64,000 bases of DNA. It comes from Aeromicrobium phoceense (GTDB lineage: Bacteria; Actinomycetota; Actinomycetes; Propionibacteriales; Nocardioidaceae). The notes beneath the pieces were generated by a model, which did not search any database, was not told the origin of the DNA, and saw only the letters and a list, made by a program, of their open reading frames with translations. The stretch spans positions 2,494,193 through 2,558,192 of the forward strand of contig NZ_JACEOG010000001.1 in assembly GCF_013868155.1 (NCBI RefSeq). Direction: 5' to 3'. This document shows, one piece after another, positions 26,272 through 33,301 of the stretch (position 1 is its first letter; the number at the start of each line of letters is the position of its first letter). Position numbers and translations under genes: made by a program.

Positions 26272-27459
26272 TCAGAGACCCGCGGCCGCGCGCAGGGCGT
26301 CGGCGCGGTCGGTGCTCTCCCACGGCAGGCCCGGGCGGCCGAAGTGGCCGTAGGCGGCCGTCTCGGCGTAGATCGGGCGCAGCAGGTCGAGGTCGCGCAC
26401 GATGGCGGCCGGGCGCAGGTCGAAGACCTCGAGCACCGCGTCGCGAATCGTGTCGACCGGGACGACCTCGGTGCCGAACGTGTCGACGTAGAAGCCGACC
26501 GGGTGGGCCACGCCGATCGCGTACGCGACCTGGACCTCGGCCTTGGTGGCCAGGCCGGAGGCGACGATGTTCTTGGCGACCCACCGCATCGCGTACGCGG
26601 CGGAGCGGTCGACCTTGCTCGGATCCTTGCCGCTGAACGCGCCGCCACCGTGACGGGCGTAGCCGCCGTAGGTGTCGACGATGATCTTGCGGCCCGTCAG
26701 GCCGGCGTCGCCCATGGGGCCGCCGATGACGAACTTGCCCGTCGGGTTGATGTGCGACTTGTAGTTCGACGAGTCGATGTCGTACTGGCTCAGGACCTCG
26801 TCGATGACGTGCTTCTTGAGGTCGGAGGGCAGCTGGTGCTCGAGGTCGACGCCCTCCTCGTGCTGGGTGGAGATGACGATCGCCTCGACACGCACGGGCT
26901 TGTCGTTGTCGTCGTACTCGATGGTGACCTGGGTCTTGCCGTCGGGACGCAGGTACGGCAGCGTGCCGTCCTTGCGGACCTTGGTCAGCTGCTCGGAGAG
27001 GCGGTGCGCGATCGTGATCGGCAGCGGCATCAGCTCGGGGGTCTCGTCGCAGGCGAAGCCGAACATCAGGCCCTGGTCGCCGGCGCCCTGGAGGTCGAGC
27101 GGGTCGGTGGCGCCGCCGAGGCGGGCCTCCTCGGCCGTGTCGACGCCCTGCGCGATGTCGGGCGACTGCGCGTCGAGGGTGACCTGCACGGCGCAGGACT
27201 CACCGTCGAAGCCCTTGGTGGACGAGTCGTAGCCGATCGCGAGCACGCGGTCGCGCGCGATCCGCGCGATGTCGGCGTACGCCTCGGTGGTGACCTCGCC
27301 GCCGACCAGGACCAGGCCCGTGGTCACGAACGTCTCGGCCGCGACACGGCTCTTCGGGTCCTGCGCGAGGAGTGCGTCGAGGATGCTGTCGCTGATCTGG
27401 TCGGCGATCTTGTCCGGGTGACCCTCGGTCACGGACTCCGAGGTGAATAGACGGCTCAC
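26272..27459 (-). CDS. metK: S-adenosylmethionine synthetase
   Basis: Makes S-adenosylmethionine from methionine and ATP. The 395-residue protein has the N-terminal [18 protein letters not shown] motif, the ATP-binding hexapeptide-type loop [15 protein letters not shown] (near residue 127) and the P-loop-like [19 protein letters not shown] (near residue 270). GTG start 27459 is preceded by GAGAGG at good spacing. I looked for a SAM riboswitch in the 77-base gap to coaBC and saw none; the gap contains only a hairpin. Confidence 0.96.
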   Translation of the reverse strand: MSRLFTSESVTEGHPDKIADQISDSILDALLAQDPKSRVAAETFVTTGLVLVGGEVTTEAYADIARIARDRVLAIGYDSSTKGFDGESCAVQVTLDAQSPDIAQGVDTAEEARLGGATDPLDLQGAGDQGLMFGFACDETPELMPLPITIAHRLSEQLTKVRKDGTLPYLRPDGKTQVTIEYDDNDKPVRVEAIVISTQHEEGVDLEHQLPSDLKKHVIDEVLSQYDIDSSNYKSHINPTGKFVIGGPMGDAGLTGRKIIVDTYGGYARHGGGAFSGKDPSKVDRSAAYAMRWVAKNIVASGLATKAEVQVAYAIGVAHPVGFYVDTFGTEVVPVDTIRDAVLEVFDLRPAAIVRDLDLLRPIYAETAAYGHFGRPGLPWESTDRADALRAAAGL

Positions 27460-27482
27460 GGTTACCTCTCTGGCTGGTGGCT

Positions 27483-27501
27483 ACGACGTCTGAGACGTCG
27501 T
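27483..27501 (-). terminator. Hairpin between coaBC and metK
   Basis: Perfect 8-bp stem ACGACGTC/GACGTCGT with a three-base loop, 36 bases after the coaBC stop and about 25 bases before the metK start. There is no T run. It may be a weak terminator, a processing site or a stabilising stem; the metK Shine-Dalgarno lies just beyond it and is not paired. Confidence 0.45.
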
Positions 27502-27536
27502 GATGACTGTAGTGGGCGGGTGATGAGGGGGCGGGT

Positions 27537-28739
27537 TCATTCCACCCGTTGGACGACCGCGTCCCAGATCGCGTGGGCGATCTCGGACTTGGCCGCGCGG
27601 GCCACGGGATGCTCGGATCCCTCGGCCGTGAGGATGGTGACCTCGTTGTCGGGCTGGCCGAACGTGCGCTCGGATCCGACGTCGTTGACGACGAGCAGGT
27701 CGCAGCCCTTGCGGGCCATCTTGGCGCGGGCGTGGTCGAGCACCGAGCCGTTCGCGTCGCCGGTCTCGGCGGCGAATCCGACGATGACCGGACGGCGACC
27801 CGAGCGGGTGCGGACGAGCTCGACGAGGATGTCGGGGTTCTCGATCAGCTCGATCGACGGCGCGACGCCGTCGGGCTGCTTCTTGATCTTCGCGTCGGCG
27901 AAGGACGCCGGCCGGAAGTCGGCCGGTGCGGCCGCCATCACGACGGCGTCGGCGGACTCGGCGGCCTTGAGCATCGCCTCGCGCAGCTCGGACGTGGTGA
28001 CGACCCGGACCACCTCGGCGCCGGCGGGCACGTCGATCGACACGTTGGCGGCCACCAGCGTGACCGTGGCACCGCGGGCGAGGGCCGCCTCGGCGAGGGC
28101 GATCCCCTGGCGACCCGACGAGCGGTTGCCCAGGAATCGCACCGGATCGAGGAACTCGCGCGTGCCACCGGCCGAGACCACGACGTGCTGGCCGGCGAGG
28201 TCGCGCGGGCGGCCCTGCAGCACCTGCAGGCACACCGCGTGGATGGCCTCGGGATCGGGCAGCCGGCCGGGGCCGGTGTCGGCGCCGGTGAGGCGCCCGG
28301 AGTCGGGCTCGATGACCAGCACGCCGCGCTCACGCAGTGTGACGACGTTGGCGACCGTGGCGGGGTGCTCCCACATCTCGGTGTGCATGGCCGGAGCCAT
28401 CACGACCGGGCACCGGGCGGTGAGCAGCGTGTTGGTCAGCAGGTCGTCGGCCAGCCCGTGCGCCGCGCGGGCCAGGGTGTTGGCCGTCGCCGGGGCGACG
28501 ACGACGAGGTCGGCGGTCTGGCCCAGCTTCACGTGCGGGACCTGGGGGACGTTCTCGAACACGCCGGGCTGGACCGGGTTCCCCGAGAGGGCCTCCCACG
28601 TGGGGGCGCCGACGAACTCCAGCGCGGACTCGGTGGGCACGACGCGGACGTCGTGCCCGGCCTCGGTGAACAGGCGCAGCAGCAGCGCCGCCTTGTAGGC
28701 GGCGACGCCGCCGGTGACGCCGAGGACGATGCGACTCAT
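27537..28739 (-). CDS. coaBC: Bifunctional phosphopantothenoylcysteine decarboxylase/synthetase
   Basis: Two consecutive steps of coenzyme A synthesis. Residues 1-180 form the flavoprotein decarboxylase CoaC (RIVLGVTGGVAAYKAALLLR, and MAPAMHTEMWEHPATVANV with the active His/Asn region). Residues 185-400 form the CTP-dependent synthetase CoaB (VVSAGGTREFLDPVRFLGNR, SSGRQGIALAEAALARGA, AAPADFRPA). Length 400 is standard. It follows rpoZ by 13 bases in the conserved gmk-rpoZ-coaBC-metK order. Confidence 0.95.
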   Translation of the reverse strand: MSRIVLGVTGGVAAYKAALLLRLFTEAGHDVRVVPTESALEFVGAPTWEALSGNPVQPGVFENVPQVPHVKLGQTADLVVVAPATANTLARAAHGLADDLLTNTLLTARCPVVMAPAMHTEMWEHPATVANVVTLRERGVLVIEPDSGRLTGADTGPGRLPDPEAIHAVCLQVLQGRPRDLAGQHVVVSAGGTREFLDPVRFLGNRSSGRQGIALAEAALARGATVTLVAANVSIDVPAGAEVVRVVTTSELREAMLKAAESADAVVMAAAPADFRPASFADAKIKKQPDGVAPSIELIENPDILVELVRTRSGRRPVIVGFAAETGDANGSVLDHARAKMARKGCDLLVVNDVGSERTFGQPDNEVTILTAEGSEHPVARAAKSEIAHAIWDAVVQRVE

Positions 28740-28752
28740 CGCGACGTCAGGC

Positions 28753-29049
28753 TCAGGCCTCGTCGGTGGTCGCGGGCGCGTCGGCGTCGGGGGTGATGTC
28801 CTCGACGGTCAGCAGGCCGGCGTTGATCTCGCGCAGCGCGATCGACAGGGGCTTCTCCTGGACCTCGGTCTCGAGCAGCGGGCCGACGTACTCGAGCAGG
28901 CCCTCGCCGAGCTGGGAGTAGTACGCGTTGATCTGGCGAGCGCGCTTGGCGCTGTAGAGGACGAGCTTGTACTTGGAGTCCGCCTTCTCGAGCAGGTCGT
29001 CGATCGGCGGGTTGGTGATGCCTTCGGCGGCAGAACGTGTCGTGGACAC
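28753..29049 (-). CDS. rpoZ: RNA polymerase omega subunit
   Basis: Assembly chaperone for the beta-prime subunit. The 98-residue protein contains the omega core [20 protein letters not shown] (residues 10-29), [17 protein letters not shown] and the actinobacterial C-terminal tail with [15 protein letters not shown]. Position between gmk and coaBC confirms the call. The alternative start choices around 29049 are all within a few codons. Confidence 0.95.
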   Translation of the reverse strand: MSTTRSAAEGITNPPIDDLLEKADSKYKLVLYSAKRARQINAYYSQLGEGLLEYVGPLLETEVQEKPLSIALREINAGLLTVEDITPDADAPATTDEA

Positions 29050-29073
29050 TCAGAATCTCCAGAAGTTCGAGGA

Positions 29074-29673
29074 TTACCCGGCAGGGTCGGCTGGCGGGCG
29101 TGATCTGAACAAGTCTACCAACTCCCGCCCCGCTTCCTCGACTTCGGTGTTGACGATGGTGGCGTCGAACTCCGACACTGCCGCCAGCTCCTCGCGGGCG
29201 GTGGCCAGGCGACGCTCGCGCTCGGCCTCGGTCTCGGTGCCGCGGCCGACGAGGCGGTTGACCAGCTCGTCCCAGCTGGGCGGCGCCAGGAACACCAGGA
29301 ACGCCTCGGGGAACCGCTCGCGCACCTGGCGGGCGCCCTGCAGGTCGATCTCCAGCAGGACCGACTCGCCCTGCGCCAGCTTCTCCTCCACGGCGGCGCG
29401 CGGCGTGCCGTAGCGGTTGACGCCGTGGACCGTGGCGTACTCGAGCAGGCCGTCGGTGGCGATGAGGTGGTCGAACTCCTCGGGGGTCACGAAGTGGTAG
29501 TGCCGGCCGTCGACCTCGCCCGGCCGGGCGGGCCGGGTGGTGGCCGAGACGGACATCCAGATCTCGGGGTGGTGCTCGCGCACCCACGCCGCCACCGTGC
29601 CCTTGCCGACCGCGGTGGGCCCGGCCAGCACGATCAGGCGACCGCGGTGTTCAGCACTGCGTGGTTCAGCCAC
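29074..29673 (-). CDS. gmk: Guanylate kinase
   Basis: Phosphorylates GMP to GDP. The 199-residue protein has the P-loop [10 protein letters not shown] (residues 18-27), the GMP-binding [22 protein letters not shown], and [17 protein letters not shown]. It overlaps the end of mihF by eight bases, indicating co-transcription. 24 bases separate it from rpoZ. Confidence 0.96.
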   Translation of the reverse strand: MAEPRSAEHRGRLIVLAGPTAVGKGTVAAWVREHHPEIWMSVSATTRPARPGEVDGRHYHFVTPEEFDHLIATDGLLEYATVHGVNRYGTPRAAVEEKLAQGESVLLEIDLQGARQVRERFPEAFLVFLAPPSWDELVNRLVGRGTETEAERERRLATAREELAAVSEFDATIVNTEVEEAGRELVDLFRSRPPADPAG

Positions 29674-29986
29674 GGCGGGCGATCTCGGCGATGAGGCCCT
29701 TGGCCTGGTTCGTGCCGAGGCCGCGCAGGCGGCGGCTCTCGGCGATGCTCAGGTCGGCCATGATCTGCTGGGCCGTCAGCTTCCCGATTCCGGGGATGCT
29801 CTGGAGCAGGTCGAGCACCTTGATCTTGGCGACGGCCTCGTTGCGCTTGGCCTCGGCCAGCACGTCGGCGACGCTCGCGCCGGAGTGGCGCAGGCGGTTC
29901 TTCACCTCGGCACGCACCTGGCGGGCGGCGGCCGCCTTGGCCAGCGCCTCGCGGCGTTGTTCGTCGGTCAGCTGGGGCAGGGCCAC
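29666..29986 (-). CDS. mihF: Integration host factor, actinobacterial type
   Basis: Nucleoid-associated DNA-bending protein of the mycobacterial mIHF/sIHF family, unrelated to proteobacterial IHF. The 106-residue protein has a long N-terminal helix ([20 protein letters not shown]) and the helix-two-turns-helix DNA-binding segment [20 protein letters not shown] followed by the [13 protein letters not shown] motif. I prefer GTG 29986 to the TTG at 29992, because GAGGAG lies six bases before the GTG. It sits directly before gmk as in other actinobacteria. Confidence 0.94.
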   Translation of the reverse strand: MALPQLTDEQRREALAKAAAARQVRAEVKNRLRHSGASVADVLAEAKRNEAVAKIKVLDLLQSIPGIGKLTAQQIMADLSIAESRRLRGLGTNQAKGLIAEIARRG

Positions 29987-29996
29987 GGTCAACTCC

Positions 29997-30428
29997 TCAC
30001 TTCTTCGACAGGTCGATGCCGCACTCGTCGTTCACGTGCTCGACCACGTCCTCGCGCTGGGCCTTCGTGTCGTTGAAGGCCTCGTGGGCGGCGGTGATCC
30101 GGTCGATGTCCTGCTGGGACAGGGCGTTCACCTTCTCCTCGCTCTTCATGTCCTCGAGCGCGAAGTCGGCCTTGCGGTGGGCGATCACGACCTTCTTGGT
30201 CGCCTTGGCGATGTCGGTCCACTGCTTCGCGATGTCCTCGGGCGCCTCGTGGGCGACCTTCGTCGTGACGTCGGCGTAGGTGGCGAACGCGGCGTCGTTC
30301 TGCTGGCCGAAGGTGGCCAGCGAGTCGCGGCCCGCGTCGACCGCGTCGCAGTAGGGCCCCCCGCCGGAGCAGCCCGTCAGGGTCGCGAGACCGAGGACCA
30401 CGGACAGCAGCAGGGAGGGTCGTCGCAC
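29997..30428 (-). CDS. Small secreted lipoprotein
   Basis: A 143-residue exported lipoprotein of unknown function. The signal peptide MRRPSLLLSVVLGLATLTGC ends in a proper lipobox (LTGC, Cys20). The mature part is helical and highly charged, with two cysteines near its ends (YCDAVDAG and DECGIDL) that could form a disulphide. It starts with GTG. It lies immediately upstream of mihF (10-base gap) on the same strand and faces the sigma-factor operon divergently across 95 bases. Confidence 0.7.
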   Translation of the reverse strand: MRRPSLLLSVVLGLATLTGCSGGGPYCDAVDAGRDSLATFGQQNDAAFATYADVTTKVAHEAPEDIAKQWTDIAKATKKVVIAHRKADFALEDMKSEEKVNALSQQDIDRITAAHEAFNDTKAQREDVVEHVNDECGIDLSKK

Positions 30429-30523
30429 CCCGACAGGTTACTAGCGAGCACCGTCCGGCCGGCGGTCCGTCGACCGCGTGTATCAGCGCGCCCTCTTCCT
30501 GCCTCGTCCCGGATGTGCGCACA

Positions 30524-31132
30524 ATGAACTTCGTGACCAGCGAAAAGTCACACGAACCAGCAGAATCCGACGACGGCCCGTGGATCCGCTCCGGCGAGGC
30601 CTTCGCACGCTGGCGTGACGGGGACCGCGGAGCGATCGACGAACTCGTGCGCGAGATGACCCCCGTGCTGTGGCACGTGGTGCGCGCCTACCGGCTCGAC
30701 GAGGACGTGTGCGAGGACGTCATCCAGTTCACCTGGCTGACACTCGTGCGCAAGGCCGACAGCGTGGACAACCCGCGTGCGGTCTCCTCGTGGCTCATCA
30801 TCACGGCCCGCCGCCAGGCGTGGCGGGTCGCCTCGCGGAACCGGCGCGAGGACGCGGTCGACGACGAGCTGCTGGCGCCTGCGCTGCCCAGCTCGCCCGC
30901 CGCCGAGTCCGAGGCCGTCTCGGCCGACGAGAACCACCGGCTGTGGTCGGCGGTCGCGCAGCTCAACGAGCGCTGCCAGCGCCTGTTGCGCGTGATCGCC
31001 TTCGATGACCGGCCCGACTACCAGCACATCTCCGAGGACCTGGGCATGCCCGTGGGGAGCATCGGCCCGACACGCCGACGCTGCCTCGAGAAGCTCAAGG
31101 CCGTCATCTCCGGCGAGGGGGCCACGTCATGA
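30524..31132 (+). CDS. ECF-type RNA polymerase sigma factor heading the S8/CHAT operon
   Basis: A sigma-70-family factor of about 202 residues. Region 2 (about residues 35-95) contains MTPVLWHVVRAYRLDEDVCE and the -10 recognition helix around VIQFTWLTLVRKADSVDNPR. Region 4 (about 140-190) has LNERCQRLLRVIAFDDRPDY and a helix-turn-helix (HISEDLGMPVGSIGPTRRRC). No anti-sigma gene with a zinc or transmembrane motif follows. The start may be ATG 30524, GTG 30515 or GTG 30533; no strong Shine-Dalgarno separates them. The stop overlaps the next start in ATGA, so it belongs to a four-gene operon with a subtilase and a CHAT protease, which it may control. Confidence 0.85.
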   Translation: MNFVTSEKSHEPAESDDGPWIRSGEAFARWRDGDRGAIDELVREMTPVLWHVVRAYRLDEDVCEDVIQFTWLTLVRKADSVDNPRAVSSWLIITARRQAWRVASRNRREDAVDDELLAPALPSSPAAESEAVSADENHRLWSAVAQLNERCQRLLRVIAFDDRPDYQHISEDLGMPVGSIGPTRRRCLEKLKAVISGEGATS

Positions 31133-31566
31133 CCGAACGCGATCCGATCTTCACCAACCTGCGAGCGATGTACGAGGTGCTCGATCCACCGCCGGCCCAC
31201 CTGGCCGACGCGATGATCGCCGCCATCGCCGCCGAGAGCCTCGATGCCGACTACGAGCTGCTGAGCCTGCTGGGCCGCAGCACCGAGCTGGTCGGCACCC
31301 GCGGCTCGGGCGTCATCACCATCGAGTTCTCCCACGACGAGGCGTCCATCCTGCTGCGCGTGGCCGAGGTCGACGAGACCACCCGCCGCGTCGACGGCTG
31401 GGTCACCGGCACCGGGGCCAGCGAGGCACGCCTCACCTCGGGCGACCAGACGTGGACCGCGGACGTCATCGACGGCCGGTTCGAGTTCGAGTCCCTGCCG
31501 GCCGGCCTGATCCGCATCTACTTCTCGGGTGACACCGAGCTGGCGACCCCCACCTTCGAGATCTGA
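31129..31566 (+). CDS. Uncharacterised small protein in the sigma/S8/CHAT operon
   Basis: A 145-residue soluble protein without a signal peptide. The first 50 residues are helical (LRAMYEVLDPPPAHLADAM), and the remainder is predicted beta-rich, ending with a carboxypeptidase-regulatory or transthyretin-like strand pattern (FEFESLPAGLIRIYFSGDTE). Translational coupling to the sigma factor (ATGA) puts it where an anti-sigma factor would normally lie, although it has no ZAS zinc motif or membrane helix. It could be a non-classical sigma regulator or a substrate of the downstream proteases. I do not recognise a characterised homologue. Confidence 0.7.
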   Translation: MTERDPIFTNLRAMYEVLDPPPAHLADAMIAAIAAESLDADYELLSLLGRSTELVGTRGSGVITIEFSHDEASILLRVAEVDETTRRVDGWVTGTGASEARLTSGDQTWTADVIDGRFEFESLPAGLIRIYFSGDTELATPTFEI

Positions 31567-31576
31567 GGAGCACCGG

Positions 31577-33295
31577 ATGCGTCCGACTGGCCAGGAGCCA
31601 CCACGCTGGGAAGAGCAGGACCCGTGGGAGCGGGAGCAGGACCTCGAGAGCGTCGCTGCCCGCGAGGGGGCGACCCTCGACCCTTCCAAGGCGACGGTGG
31701 GTCCCGGCGGGCGTGAGGCCCACCCCACGGCGTACCTCTCCACGAAGCTGCTCATCTCCACGCTCGTCGACGTCGATGCGGCCATCGAGCTGCTGAAGGA
31801 AGCCGCCGCGGTCTTCAACTGGCAGGTTGTCGAGGACGAGACCTACCCGCGCATCGAGGTCGAGGAGACCGAGGAAGAGCGCCGGGAGCGTGCCGAGCGG
31901 TACCCGTGGCTCACCACCACCGGCAGTGTCGGGATGGCTCGCGTCGTCATCTCCGCCACCGCACGCTCGCACGCCCGGCCGCCGGACGCCTGGTCGCTGC
32001 TCCAGGCCGCGCGAGCCCTGGCGATGGGTCGCGAGCCCGAGAAGGGAACCGACCTGCTGCACGGCATCGGTCTCGACCACGTCCTGCAGAGCAGCCCGTT
32101 CACGAGGGGCGCTCCGTTCACCCGCGGTGCTCCCTTCACGCGGGGTGCGCCGTTCACGCGAGGGGCTCCGTTCACCCGCGGAGCCCCGTTCACGCGGGGC
32201 GCGCCCTTCACCCGCGGCGCCCCGTTCACGCGAGGCGCGAGCATGGCTGTCGACTCGTACGGCGACGTCGGCTCCGGCGGACGTCAGCCGGTGGCCTGGG
32301 TCGGCCCGGCCCCCACTCGCTCCCCCGACGACCCCGACGGCCAGCGCCGCCCGCGGGTCGGGGTACTGGACTCCGGCTGCGGCAAGCACGCCTGGTTCAC
32401 CAACGGCGCGGTCAAGGACGGCACGAAGCTGATCTCGGGAGTCACCATCGGGCGCGACGACGCGCCCACCGACCCCGAGACGCTCGGCAACGTCAGCGGC
32501 CCGCTCGACGGCTCGATCGACGATGCCTCGGGCCACGGGACGTTCATCGTGGGCCTGCTGCACCAGGGCTGCCCCGACGCCGACATCCACTGGTGGCGGG
32601 TGATGGACTCCGACGGCACGCTCGCCGAGTCCGACTTCGTCACCGCCCTGATCCGCATCACGCAGCTCGTCCGCGCCGGGGACGGTGCGAAGAACGGGTT
32701 GAGCCTCGACGTGCTGAACCTGTCCTTCGGCTACTACCACGAGACGCCGTACGACCTGGAGTTCGACCCGACGCTGTACGAGCTGCTCGCCCTGATCGGC
32801 CGGACGGGCACCACCGTGGTGTGCGCGGCGGGCAACGACGCGACGTCCCGCCCCCTCTTCCCCGCCGCCTTCGGGCCGTGGGAGAACCCGGCCGACGAGC
32901 TCGTGCGCCGCGACCCCCGCGCCACGCCGATCGTCGCCGTCGGTGCGCTGAACCCGAACGGACGGACCGACGCGATGTTCACGAACACCGGGCCGTGGGT
33001 CCACGTGTACCGGCCGGGCGCCTCTCTCGTCAGCACCATCCCGCCGTTCGAGGGTGGTCTCCAGCCGATCGCGCGCGCCACCTTCCGTGGCCGCACCCGC
33101 GAGACCGTCGACCCCGACGACTTCGCGAGCGGCTTCGCGGTGTGGAGCGGGTCGTCGTTCGCCGCGCCCGTGTTCGCAGCCCAGCTGGCGTCCGCGCTGG
33201 CGAAGGACCTCCCGGTGGAGGGAACCGCCGACGATCCGGCGCAGGCCGTGGAGCGGGCGATCGCCGCGATCGGTCGCCTCACCGACCCGGAGTGA
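31577..33295 (+). CDS. Cytoplasmic S8 subtilisin-like protease with PFTRGA repeat linker
   Basis: A serine protease of 572 residues. The N-terminal domain (1-173) is unrecognised and acidic. Residues 174-221 are eight uninterrupted PFTRGA repeats. The subtilase domain follows with the catalytic triad visible: Asp265 in VGVLDSGCGKH, His320 in DASGHGTFIVGL and Ser527 in SGSSFAAPVFAAQ, plus oxyanion Asn in CAAGNDATS. No signal peptide or membrane helix is present, so it should act in the cytoplasm. ATG 31577 is chosen for GAGGAG ten bases upstream. It is followed after six bases by a CHAT protease. The N-domain plus linker may be a pro-region removed for activation; that is an inference from layout. 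Confidence 0.9.
   Translation: MRPTGQEPPRWEEQDPWEREQDLESVAAREGATLDPSKATVGPGGREAHPTAYLSTKLLISTLVDVDAAIELLKEAAAVFNWQVVEDETYPRIEVEETEEERRERAERYPWLTTTGSVGMARVVISATARSHARPPDAWSLLQAARALAMGREPEKGTDLLHGIGLDHVLQSSPFTRGAPFTRGAPFTRGAPFTRGAPFTRGAPFTRGAPFTRGAPFTRGASMAVDSYGDVGSGGRQPVAWVGPAPTRSPDDPDGQRRPRVGVLDSGCGKHAWFTNGAVKDGTKLISGVTIGRDDAPTDPETLGNVSGPLDGSIDDASGHGTFIVGLLHQGCPDADIHWWRVMDSDGTLAESDFVTALIRITQLVRAGDGAKNGLSLDVLNLSFGYYHETPYDLEFDPTLYELLALIGRTGTTVVCAAGNDATSRPLFPAAFGPWENPADELVRRDPRATPIVAVGALNPNGRTDAMFTNTGPWVHVYRPGASLVSTIPPFEGGLQPIARATFRGRTRETVDPDDFASGFAVWSGSSFAAPVFAAQLASALAKDLPVEGTADDPAQAVERAIAAIGRLTDPE
32096..32239 (+). repeat. Eight in-frame 18-base repeats encoding PFTRGA
   Basis: Eight contiguous 18-base units, each encoding Pro-Phe-Thr-Arg-Gly-Ala without a single amino-acid change. 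The codons vary at third positions (ACG/ACC Thr, AGG/CGC/CGG/CGA Arg, GGC/GGT/GGG/GGA Gly), so the peptide sequence has been kept by selection rather than by recent DNA duplication. The repeat lies between the N-terminal domain and the catalytic domain of the subtilase. Confidence 0.95.
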
Positions 33296-33301
33296 GGTCC
33301 C

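Noticed and set aside
27460..27536. SAM riboswitch before metK
   Set aside because: Only 77 bases with one simple hairpin; no aptamer blocks.
32096..32239. Possible CRISPR array
   Set aside because: Repeats are contiguous, coding and without spacers.
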